From positions 1-5,680 of the forward strand of contig UQEO01000103.1 of assembly GCA_900540095.1 (NCBI GenBank): a stretch of 5,680 nucleotides of DNA. Reading direction: 5' to 3'. How positions within the stretch are numbered: the first letter of the stretch is position 1; every line of letters starts with the position of its first letter. The notes below the pieces were generated by a model. That model was not told the DNA's origin. It made no database searches and was given only the letters and a program-made list of their open reading frames with translations. This DNA is from an uncultured Collinsella sp. GTDB taxonomy: Bacteria; Actinomycetota; Coriobacteriia; Coriobacteriales; Coriobacteriaceae. The position numbers and the translations under genes were made by a program. Positions 1 to 5,680 of this stretch are shown here, piece after piece.

Positions 1-3
1 CAC

Positions 4-76
4 GGGGGCGTAGCTCAGCTGGGAGAGCGCTTGACTGGCAGTCAAGAGGTCAGGGGTTCGATCCCCCTCGTCTCCA
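4..76 (+). tRNA. tRNA-Ala, anticodon GGC
   Basis: A complete 73-nt cloverleaf can be folded. The acceptor stem is 4-10 with 69-75, the D stem 13-16 with 25-28, the anticodon stem 30-34 with 42-46, a 5-nt variable loop lies at 47-51, and the T stem is 52-56 with 64-68 around the loop TTCGATC. The anticodon is GGC at 37-39, which reads alanine GCC codons, the codon type heavily used in the genes that follow. The acceptor stem carries G3:U70 (bases 6 and 73) and the discriminator base is A73 (base 76); G3:U70 is the known identity mark read by alanyl-tRNA synthetase, so the assignment is firm. The next bases are CCC, so the CCA end is not encoded and must be added by the CCA-adding enzyme. The promoter lies outside the window. 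Confidence 0.97.
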
Positions 77-91
77 CCCGAGCATTGAATG

Positions 92-120
92 AGGCTCCAA
101 CGCAAGTTGGGGCCTTTTTT
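92..120 (+). terminator. Intrinsic terminator after tRNA-Ala
   Basis: Bases 92-101 pair with 106-115 in a 10-bp stem with one G-U pair, closed by a GCAA tetraloop of the stable GNRA type, and followed at once by a run of T to 120. This is a textbook Rho-independent terminator 15 nt after the tRNA 3' end, so it most simply ends the tRNA transcript. It also lies only 31 nt before the ABC-F start codon and could limit read-through into that gene. Confidence 0.9.
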
Positions 121-151
121 CATATAGGAAAACAAGGTCAAAGGCGGCACC

Positions 152-2185
152 ATGATCCTCCTGGTCGACAAGATCGAAAAAAGCTTCGGCGCGCGCGTCC
201 TCTTTAGCGGCGCATCCTTCCAGATCAACCCCGGCGAGCGCTTCGCGCTCGTGGGCCCCAACGGCGCTGGCAAAACCACCATGCTCAAGATCATCATGGG
301 CATCGACAGTCCCGATGCCGGCCAGGTCCAGTACGCCAAGGACTGCCATGTAGGCTACCTAGAGCAGGAAACTAATCTGGAGCAAAAGGACACCACCATC
401 CTTGCCGAGGTCATGGCCGCCGCCAAGGAAATCCGCCGCATGGGCGAGCGCGCCAACGAGCTGCAGGCCCAGATCACCGAGCTCTCCGATCAGGGCAAGG
501 ACGTCGACGCACTCCTCAACGAGTATGGCCAGGTCCAGGACCGCTTTGAGCACCTGGGCGGCTACGAGCTCGAGAGCAACGCCCGCAAGATCCTTTCCGG
601 CCTGGGCTTTAAGGTCACCGACTTTGAGCGCCCGTGCTCCGAGTTCTCGGGTGGCTGGCAGATGCGCATCGCACTCGCCAAGCTATTCCTGCGCCACCCC
701 GACCTGCTGCTTCTGGACGAGCCTACTAACCACCTGGACCTCGAGAGCGTCCAATGGCTGCGCGGCTTTATCGCCAACTACGACGGCGCCGTCCTCATCG
801 TCAGCCACGACCGCGCCTTTATGGACGCCTGCGTCGACCACGTCGCCGCTCTCGAAAACCGTCGCGTGACCACCTACACCGGCAACTACAGCAGCTACCT
901 CAAGCAGCGCGAGGACAACCTGGAGCAGATGCGCGCCAAGCGTGCCGCTCAGGAGCGCGACATCGCCCACATGCAGGTCTTCGTCGACAAGTTCCGCTAC
1001 AAGCCCACCAAGGCTGCCCAGGCTCAGGAGCGCATCCGCAAGATCGAGCAGATCAAAAAGGAGCTTGTCATCCTGCCCGAGGGCCACAAGCACATCGACT
1101 TTAAGTTCCCCGACCCGCCGCGCTCCGGCGACATGGTCGTGGGGCTCGAGGGCGTCTCCAAGTCCTACGGCAAAAAGCACATCTACAGCGACATCGACCT
1201 CAAGCTCTACCGCGGCGAGCATGTGGCGCTCGTCGGCCCCAACGGCGCCGGCAAGTCTACCCTCATGAAGATCCTCGCCGGTCTGGAGCCGCCAACTACC
1301 GGCACGCGTGATCTGGGCACCAACGTGGGCGTGGCCTACTACGCCCAGCACGCACTCGAGGGCATGACCGAGTCCAATACCGTCCTGCAAGAGATCGACA
1401 CCGTCACGCCCAAATGGACCGTGCCGCAGCAGCGCAGCCTGCTGGGCGCCTTCCTGTTTAGCGACAACGATTCCATCGAGAAGCAGGTCCGCGTCCTCTC
1501 CGGCGGCGAAAAGGCGCGTCTGGCACTGGCCAAGATGCTTGTGGCCCCCGAGGCGCTCCTGTGCCTGGACGAGCCCACCAACCACCTGGACATCGACTCG
1601 GTGGACATGCTCGAGAACGCCCTGCAAAACTTCCCCGGCACCATCGTGCTGATCAGCCACGACGAGCACCTGGTACGCGCCGTGGCCAATCGTGTGATCG
1701 ACATCCGCGACGGCAAGGTCACGGTCTACGACGGCGACTACGACTACTACCTCTACAAGCGCGAGGACCTCGCGGCCCGCGCCGCCGCCGAGACAGCAGG
1801 GGAGAGCGTGCCTGTCGCGGCCAAGTCCGCCAAGGTCACCGCGGCCCAGCCCGATGCGCCCGCCGCCGCTTCCAAACCTGCCGAGGGCAAAAAGACCAAG
1901 GAGCAAAAGCGTGCCGAGGCCCAGGCCCGCGCTGCGCTCAACAAAAAACTCAAGGGCGTGCGCAACCAGCTCAAGAAGATCGAGGCGGAGCTCGACAAAA
2001 AACGCGCCCGCTATGACGAGCTTATGGAATTGATGGCAAGCGAAGAGCTTTATGCCGATCAGGATAAGTTCAACGCCGCGCTGGGGGAATATAACGGCCT
2101 AAAGCAAGAGCTGCCCAAGCTCGAGGACGAATGGCTGGAGCTTTCTACCCAGATCGAAGAGGAGACCGCGCGTGAACTCTCGTAA
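152..2185 (+). CDS. ABC-F family ATPase (YheS/Uup-like)
   Basis: A 677-residue protein with two tandem ATP-binding cassettes and no membrane segment. This is the layout of ABC-F proteins, which bind the ribosomal E site and help stalled or difficult translation rather than transport solutes. Cassette 1 has Walker A at 35-42 (GPNGAGKT), a Q-loop near Q72, a helical arm insertion at about 80-140, signature FSGGW at 165-169, Walker B with catalytic E190 and switch H219. An inter-domain linker at about 240-325 contains the charged helical stretch KPTKAAQAQERIRK that marks the P-site-tRNA-interacting region. Cassette 2 has Walker A at 362-369, Q399, signature LSGGEK at 449-454, Walker B with E474 and H503. 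An Ala/Pro/Lys-rich spacer (about 545-585) leads to a charged, probably coiled-coil tail (about 586-677), as in Uup and YheS. Both active sites look intact. The start has a partial SD AAAGG at 140-144, and the cassette begins directly at Met1. A housekeeping role is likelier than antibiotic resistance, but the subfamily cannot be fixed by eye. Confidence 0.93.
   Translation: MILLVDKIEKSFGARVLFSGASFQINPGERFALVGPNGAGKTTMLKIIMGIDSPDAGQVQYAKDCHVGYLEQETNLEQKDTTILAEVMAAAKEIRRMGERANELQAQITELSDQGKDVDALLNEYGQVQDRFEHLGGYELESNARKILSGLGFKVTDFERPCSEFSGGWQMRIALAKLFLRHPDLLLLDEPTNHLDLESVQWLRGFIANYDGAVLIVSHDRAFMDACVDHVAALENRRVTTYTGNYSSYLKQREDNLEQMRAKRAAQERDIAHMQVFVDKFRYKPTKAAQAQERIRKIEQIKKELVILPEGHKHIDFKFPDPPRSGDMVVGLEGVSKSYGKKHIYSDIDLKLYRGEHVALVGPNGAGKSTLMKILAGLEPPTTGTRDLGTNVGVAYYAQHALEGMTESNTVLQEIDTVTPKWTVPQQRSLLGAFLFSDNDSIEKQVRVLSGGEKARLALAKMLVAPEALLCLDEPTNHLDIDSVDMLENALQNFPGTIVLISHDEHLVRAVANRVIDIRDGKVTVYDGDYDYYLYKREDLAARAAAETAGESVPVAAKSAKVTAAQPDAPAAASKPAEGKKTKEQKRAEAQARAALNKKLKGVRNQLKKIEAELDKKRARYDELMELMASEELYADQDKFNAALGEYNGLKQELPKLEDEWLELSTQIEEETARELS
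2160..2164 (+). promoter_or_regulatory. SD setting the GTG start of the small membrane protein
   Basis: AGGAG lies 7 nt before the GTG at 2172, inside the last codons of the ABC-F gene. It supports a GTG start that overlaps the upstream stop codon, and hence translational coupling. Confidence 0.7.
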
Positions 2186-2468
2186 GGCCGCTGCCGTGGC
2201 GATGAGCATCATCGCCATCGCCTGTCGCATCTGCGGCATCTTTATGAGCGCGATGACCGTGCTGCTGTGCTTTAGCGGCCTCACCGCCAAGCTGCAGATC
2301 GTGGGCTTTGTCGTCGAGCTCTCGCGCGCGCTGCCGAGCGCCATCGCCGGCTACGGCGTCATCACATCGCCCTTTGGCGGTGTGTTCCGCTTGGATTACG
2401 CCATCGTGGCCGTTATCCTGTTTGTGGCCGACTACCTGCTTACGCGCGCTTCGCGCCGCGTCCGCTAG
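2172..2468 (+). CDS. Small membrane protein of unknown function
   Basis: A 98-residue protein that I do not recognise. It starts with GTG and overlaps the end of the ABC-F gene by 14 nt, with an SD inside that gene, so the two are probably translated together. A short basic N-terminus (Arg4, Lys5) is followed by a long hydrophobic stretch at about 6-36, a moderately hydrophobic middle at about 41-62 that could be a re-entrant or second segment, and a clear membrane segment at about 76-90. The C-terminus is strongly basic (RASRRVR), which by the positive-inside rule would sit in the cytoplasm. No catalytic motif, metal ligand set or lipobox is visible. The M50 protease gene follows after 9 nt, so this gene sits in the middle of a tight three-gene unit. 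A link to either neighbour is inference only. Confidence 0.8.
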   Translation: MNSRKAAAVAMSIIAIACRICGIFMSAMTVLLCFSGLTAKLQIVGFVVELSRALPSAIAGYGVITSPFGGVFRLDYAIVAVILFVADYLLTRASRRVR

Positions 2469-2477
2469 GGGAGCGCC

Positions 2478-3161
2478 ATGTCCAGCAGCTACCTCATGAA
2501 CCTGCTCGCGAGTGCCGTCGCCGTAATCCTTGGCATCGTTATCCACGAGAGCGCGCACGCCGCCGCAGCTTGGGCACTCGGCGATAAGACGGCCCATTCG
2601 CGCGGCCGCGTCTCGCTCAACCCGCTCAACCATATCGACCCGTTTGGCACCATTCTCCTGCCGCTGCTTATGCTCGCGGCCGGCGGCCCGGTATTCGCCT
2701 TCGCCAAGCCCGTGCCCGTCTACCTCAACAACCTCAAGCACCCCAAGCGCGACGAGGTCCTGGTGAGCGCGGCAGGCCCTGCATCGAATATCGCGCTCGC
2801 GTGTCTTGCTGCCGCCCTCATGAGCCTGACCTATGGCAACCTCTACACCAGCATGTCATTTGCCCTGGCGTCGCAAATTATGAACTTCGGCGCCACGTTC
2901 GTCGTAGTCAACCTGTCACTCGCGTTCTTCAACCTCATCCCGATCCCGCCGCTCGATGGCTCATCGATCATCGTGCCCTTCCTCAAGGGCAAGGCGCTCA
3001 ACAACTATTACCGTCTGCAACAATACGCTATGCCCATCCTCATCCTGGTGCTGTACCTGCTGCCTATGTGGACCGGCATCGATGTAATCGGCCGCTATTT
3101 CGACGTTACCGTGTATCCGCTTGCTGAGCAGCTGCTCAACTTCGCAATCGCCGGCATCTAA
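2478..3161 (+). CDS. M50 family site-2-type zinc metalloprotease
   Basis: A 227-residue integral membrane protein of the site-2 protease (M50) family, which cuts peptide bonds within or near the membrane, for example in anti-sigma factors or other membrane proteins. The first membrane segment (about 8-30) carries the zinc site HESAH at 23-27, with H23 and H27 as ligands and E24 as catalytic base. The family motifs NPLNHIDPFGT (48-58), FAKPVPV (75-81) and AAGPASN (98-104) follow. The last key motif, NLIPIPPLDG at 152-161, supplies the third ligand, D160. Further hydrophobic segments lie at about 57-77, 95-117, 127-158 and 184-200. There is no PDZ, CBS or other regulatory domain, so this is the short minimal form. 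The start ATG has AGGGGAG at 2467-2473 just upstream, overlapping the stop codon of the previous gene. The substrate cannot be predicted from the sequence. Confidence 0.93.
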   Translation: MSSSYLMNLLASAVAVILGIVIHESAHAAAAWALGDKTAHSRGRVSLNPLNHIDPFGTILLPLLMLAAGGPVFAFAKPVPVYLNNLKHPKRDEVLVSAAGPASNIALACLAAALMSLTYGNLYTSMSFALASQIMNFGATFVVVNLSLAFFNLIPIPPLDGSSIIVPFLKGKALNNYYRLQQYAMPILILVLYLLPMWTGIDVIGRYFDVTVYPLAEQLLNFAIAGI

Positions 3162-3245
3162 GGTAAACTTACTGGTCGACCGTGCAAAACGGTCGTAGCA
3201 TGCATCCAAACCGCGCCGCGAAGGCGCCGTCAAAGGAGGTCGAAG
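3162..3245 (+). other. scpA leader with two small hairpins
   Basis: The largest non-coding gap in the window. Bases 3177-3183 pair with 3189-3195 (7 bp, loop GCAAA), and 3213-3217 pair with 3223-3227 (5 bp of G-C, loop GCGAA). Neither is followed by a T run, so neither is an intrinsic terminator. A weak promoter-like pair, TTCGCA at 3141-3146 and TAAACT at 3164-3169 with a 17-nt spacer, overlaps the end of the protease gene; each box matches the consensus at only 4 of 6 bases. The gap could therefore separate an independent scpA-scpB-rluB unit or be internal to a longer operon. Confidence 0.5.
3232..3240 (+). promoter_or_regulatory. Near-perfect SD of scpA
   Basis: AAAGGAGGT is a nine-base match to the usual complement of the 16S rRNA 3' end, and its core AAGGAGG ends 6 nt before the ATG at 3246. 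It fixes the scpA start and is the strongest SD in the window. Confidence 0.9.
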
Positions 3246-4058
3246 ATGTCGTATCGCGTGTCGACGCAGGTCTACAGCGGACCGTTCGACCTGCTGCTGC
3301 AGCTGGTAACCCGCCAAAAAGTTGATATCGGCGCCATCTCTATCAGCGAGGTGGCCGAGCAGTACCTTGCCGAGGCCGAGCGCATCGAGGCGCTGGACCT
3401 GGACGTGGCGAGCGACTTTTTGCTGGTCGCGGCAACCCTTTTGGACATCAAGGCTGCCTCTCTGGTGCCGCAGGAGGCCCCGCGCAAAGTCGATGACGAC
3501 GATGACGAGTTCGACGAAGACCTCGAGGAGCTCAGCGCGCTCGACGGCGACGCCCTGCGCGAGGTCCTGATCCAGCGCCTGATTGCCTACAAGCAGTTTA
3601 AGGGCGCGGCTGCGGCCCTCGGTGCCCGCATGCAGGCCGAAAGCCGCATGCACCCGCGTGTGGCCGGTCCCGACCCCGAGTTCTTGGGCCTCATGCCCGA
3701 CTACCTGGCCGGCATCACCCTGCGCGGTCTCGCCGTCATCTGCGCCGACCTAGACGGCAAGCGCCAGACCTTCCTGCTGGAGGCCGAGCACGTGGCACCG
3801 CATCGCGTACCGCTCGACCTGACCGTGGCCTCAGTCGACCGCTTTACCATGGCGCACCAAACCTGCACCTTCCGCGAGCTACTGGACGGCGACGCCACCA
3901 CCGAGCAGCTCGTTGTCACCTTCCTGGCCATGCTCGAGCTCGCCAAGCGCGGCTCGCTTACGCTGAGTCAGGATGAAATCTTTGGAACCATTCAAATCAA
4001 CCGCGTCGAGGGCGCCGAGGCCTATGTGCCCGGCGAGGGCCCCGAGCTCACCGAATAG
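3246..4058 (+). CDS. scpA: Segregation and condensation protein A
   Basis: A 270-residue ScpA (kleisin subunit of the bacterial SMC-ScpAB condensin), which bridges the two SMC heads and helps organise and separate the chromosome. The N-terminal part has the family hallmark SGPFDLLLQLV at 11-21, then VDIGAISISEVAEQYL (26-41) and the helical region to about 73 that contacts the SMC neck. The C-terminal winged helix lies at about 217-255 (LVVTFLAMLELAKRGSL, then IFGTIQI) and should bind the SMC head; the segment between recruits the ScpB dimer. Length is normal for the family. An acidic run lies at 83-95 (DDDDDEFDEDLEE) between the N-terminal domain and the next helices; acidic stretches here occur in other ScpA proteins. 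scpB follows after 11 nt, as in most genomes, so the two subunits are probably made together. Confidence 0.96.
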   Translation: MSYRVSTQVYSGPFDLLLQLVTRQKVDIGAISISEVAEQYLAEAERIEALDLDVASDFLLVAATLLDIKAASLVPQEAPRKVDDDDDEFDEDLEELSALDGDALREVLIQRLIAYKQFKGAAAALGARMQAESRMHPRVAGPDPEFLGLMPDYLAGITLRGLAVICADLDGKRQTFLLEAEHVAPHRVPLDLTVASVDRFTMAHQTCTFRELLDGDATTEQLVVTFLAMLELAKRGSLTLSQDEIFGTIQINRVEGAEAYVPGEGPELTE

Positions 4059-4069
4059 GAGCCGCAACC

Positions 4070-4798
4070 ATGTCAACCCTTTCCACGCTGGAGGCAAACA
4101 GCCTCAAAGGCGCCCTCGAGGCGCTGCTGCTGGTGTCGAGCGACCCGGTGAGTGCGCCCGCGCTGGCCGGCGCACTGGATATCGCCCCCGGCGAGTGCGC
4201 GTCGCTGCTCGCCGAGCTCAAGGTTGAGTACGAGGAGGCCAACCGCGGCTTTCAGCTGCGCGAGGTCGCCGGCGGCTGGCGCCTGTTTACGCACCCCGCC
4301 TACCACGACGTGGTCGAGGCCTATGTGTTGAGCTGGGACACGCAAAAGCTGTCGCAGGCGGCGCTCGAAACCCTGGCCGTCATCGCATACCACCAGCCCG
4401 TGACACGCGAGGTGGTTAAGGGCATCCGCGGCGTCAATTCCGACGGCGTCATCGCGTCGCTCGTGGACAAGGGCCTGGTGCGCGAGCTCGGCCGCGACCC
4501 CCAGCGCGGTCAAGCCATCATCTACGGCACGACCAACGCCTTCTTGGAAAAGTTCGGTCTGCGCTCCACCCGCGATCTGCCCGATCTGGAGCAGTTTGCC
4601 CCCGACGAGCAGTCGCGCCAGTTTATCCGTGAGCGCCTGAGCGGCCGCAGTATTCGGTCCACGCTCGAGGAGCAGGCAGAGGACTTGGACGAAGAGCGCG
4701 AACTGCTCGATACCGATGTTGAAGATGTTGAGGCAGCCGAGGACTTTGAGGCCCTGGTCGTCGACGAGACCTCGGAGGATATGCATGACGAGGACTAA
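4070..4798 (+). CDS. scpB: Segregation and condensation protein B
   Basis: A 242-residue ScpB, which forms a dimer of paired winged-helix domains and binds the central part of ScpA in the SMC condensin complex. The first winged helix covers about 11-88 (LKGALEALLLVSSDPVS to the region before SWDTQKLS). The second spans about 94-165 and holds the family hallmarks LSQAALETLAVIAYHQPVTR (94-113), GIRGVNSDGV (118-127), LVRELGR (136-142) and YGTT near 152-155. RDLPDL at 168-173 ends the conserved core. From about 197 the protein is a long acidic, probably disordered tail rich in Glu and Asp. The SD AGGAG at 4057-4061 overlaps the scpA stop codon, which indicates coupling. The end overlaps the next gene by 14 nt if that gene starts at 4785. 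Confidence 0.96.
   Translation: MSTLSTLEANSLKGALEALLLVSSDPVSAPALAGALDIAPGECASLLAELKVEYEEANRGFQLREVAGGWRLFTHPAYHDVVEAYVLSWDTQKLSQAALETLAVIAYHQPVTREVVKGIRGVNSDGVIASLVDKGLVRELGRDPQRGQAIIYGTTNAFLEKFGLRSTRDLPDLEQFAPDEQSRQFIRERLSGRSIRSTLEEQAEDLDEERELLDTDVEDVEAAEDFEALVVDETSEDMHDED
4774..4778 (+). promoter_or_regulatory. SD deciding the start of the pseudouridine synthase
   Basis: GGAGG within the end of scpB lies 6 nt before the ATG at 4785. A second candidate, AGGGGAG at 4805-4811, lies about 9 nt before an in-frame GTG at 4821. The first has the better core, spacing and start codon. The in-frame ATG at 4872 has no SD in front of it. Confidence 0.65.
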
Positions 4799-5680
4799 CG
4801 AAGCAGGGGAGACGCGCGCCGTGGGCAACGCAGTACCCGCAACCGACGCCCAGCACGTCTACCCGCACACCATGCGCCTGCAGCGCTTTTTGGCGCGCGC
4901 GGGTGTGGCGAGCCGCCGCGGTTCGGAGGACCTGATGACCGCTGGTCGTGTGACGGTAAACGGCGAGGTCGCGACCGAGCTGGGCACCAAGGTCGATGTC
5001 GACCGCGACCGTATCGAGGTCGACGGCATGCCGGTCAAGCTCAACCAGGGCGCCGTGTACCTGATGCTCTACAAGCCGACCGGCTACCTTACCACCATGA
5101 GCGACCCGCAGGAGCGCCCCTGTGTGGCGGACTTGGTTCCGCGCGACCGATTTCCGGGGCTCTTCCCGGTGGGTCGCCTGGACCGCGACACCACGGGCCT
5201 TTTGCTCTTTACCACCGACGGCGACCTGTCGCAGGACCTGCTGCACCCCAGCAAGCATGTCTATAAGACCTACCAGGCACTCGTGGACGGCAGTCTGTCC
5301 GACCGCGATCTCACGCCGCTACGCCGTGGCATCGAGCTCGACGACGGCCTCTGCCAGCCGGCAATCTGCCGAGTCATCACCGCACACGAGGCCGAGGCCG
5401 TAGCTCCCCAGGGCGTCAAGCCCGGCACCACCGCCGTGGAGGTCATCATCCGCGAGGGTCGCAAGAATCAGGTTAAGCGCATGTTGAGCAAGATTCACCA
5501 TCCGGTAATTCGTCTGCATCGCTGCAATTTTGCCGGCCTTGAGCTCGAGGGCGTGGCCAAAGGTTCGTGGCGCGAGCTCACCGACCGCGAGGTGCAGATC
5601 CTCAAAAGTGGTGGTATCCCTCCCAAGCAAGCCAGCTCCAAGCGCAACGGCGGCAAACCCCAAGACACGCCCGCCAGCCG
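4785..5680 (+). CDS. rluB: RluB/RsuA-type rRNA pseudouridine synthase (partial)
   Basis: The frame is open from 4785 to the window edge (298 full codons, no stop seen). It encodes a pseudouridine synthase that converts a specific rRNA uridine to pseudouridine; RluB acts on 23S U2605 and RsuA on 16S U516 (E. coli numbering). Counting from 4785, an S4 RNA-binding domain covers about 30-80 (MRLQRFLARAG, then AGRVTVNG). The catalytic domain follows from about 92: YKPTGYLTT at 96-104 and GRLDRDTTGLLL at 130-141 with catalytic D133. KTY at 161-163 and EGRKNQVKRM at 224-233 are further family motifs. The core ends near residue 273, and a Lys/Gly/Ser-rich low-complexity tail runs to the edge. I chose ATG 4785, which overlaps scpB by 14 nt, because of its SD; GTG 4821 is the main alternative. 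Either start leaves an unusual 17-29 residue leader before the S4 domain. The place next to scpB favours RluB over RsuA. Confidence 0.9.
   Translation, partial: MTRTNEAGETRAVGNAVPATDAQHVYPHTMRLQRFLARAGVASRRGSEDLMTAGRVTVNGEVATELGTKVDVDRDRIEVDGMPVKLNQGAVYLMLYKPTGYLTTMSDPQERPCVADLVPRDRFPGLFPVGRLDRDTTGLLLFTTDGDLSQDLLHPSKHVYKTYQALVDGSLSDRDLTPLRRGIELDDGLCQPAICRVITAHEAEAVAPQGVKPGTTAVEVIIREGRKNQVKRMLSKIHHPVIRLHRCNFAGLELEGVAKGSWRELTDREVQILKSGGIPPKQASSKRNGGKPQDTPAS

Noticed and set aside
4..76. tRNA-Ala 3' end as an integration site for a mobile element
   Set aside because: No integrase, no second copy of the tRNA 3' end and no change in base composition is seen in the window. A normal terminator and housekeeping genes follow directly.
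683..1906. A 407-codon open frame on the minus strand across the ABC-F gene
   Set aside because: It is antisense to a clearly coding ABC-F gene with intact motifs. Its translation is a Val/Leu/Gly/Asp-rich string with no domain, which is what G/C-biased third positions produce on the opposite strand.
152..2185. ABC-F gene as an antibiotic resistance determinant
   Set aside because: Linker and tail look like the housekeeping YheS/Uup type, base and codon use match the neighbours, and there is no mobile context. It cannot be fully excluded without a phylogeny.
2145..2741. A 198-codon open frame on the minus strand opposite the small membrane protein
   Set aside because: It spans three plus-strand genes. 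The plus-strand frame has an SD, a clear stop and typical membrane segments, while the antisense product is a charged low-complexity string without a recognisable family.
3177..3195. Hairpin after the M50 gene as an intrinsic terminator
   Set aside because: The 7-bp stem is followed by GTAGCATGC-like mixed sequence, not a T run.
4073..5258. Overlapping minus-strand open frames across scpB and the pseudouridine synthase
   Set aside because: They mirror well-recognised genes and carry no domain of their own, so they are shadows of G+C-rich coding sequence.
1..5680. CRISPR array, insertion sequence, prophage or toxin-antitoxin module
   Set aside because: No regularly spaced repeats, inverted terminal repeats, transposase or integrase motifs, or paired small toxin/antitoxin frames were seen. 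The coding density is almost fully explained by the housekeeping genes listed.

Overview
The window is a compact block of housekeeping genes, all on the plus strand, from a high-G+C bacterium (well above half G+C by eye, with strong G/C preference at third codon positions). A tRNA-Ala without an encoded CCA end, strong Shine-Dalgarno (SD) sequences, tight or overlapping genes and the character of the proteins fit a high-G+C Gram-positive. My best guess is an actinomycete of the class Coriobacteriia (Collinsella-like). That assignment is inference from general familiarity and was not checked by any search.

Layout from left to right: a tRNA-Ala(GGC) gene at 4-76; a strong intrinsic terminator at 92-120; an ABC-F family ATPase (152-2185); a 98-codon membrane protein of unknown function that overlaps the ABC-F gene by 14 nt (2172-2468); an M50 site-2-type zinc metalloprotease (2478-3161); an 84-nt gap with two small hairpins, no obvious terminator and a near-perfect SD; scpA (3246-4058); scpB (4070-4798); and an RluB/RsuA-type rRNA pseudouridine synthase (4785 to beyond the window end), which overlaps scpB by 14 nt.

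The genes fall into two likely translational units. The first (ABC-F, small membrane protein, M50 protease) joins a putative ribosome-associated ATPase to two membrane proteins. The second (scpA-scpB-rluB) encodes the two non-SMC subunits of the bacterial SMC condensin and a ribosomal RNA modification enzyme, a widespread gene order. I see no terminator between the two units, so one long transcript with an internal promoter before scpA is possible.

I found no mobile element, CRISPR array, phage gene or defence system, and no sign of a new multi-gene system. The points most worth a second look are the uncharacterised coupled membrane protein, the terminator that sits only 31 nt before the ABC-F start, the structured scpA leader, and the true start of the pseudouridine synthase.
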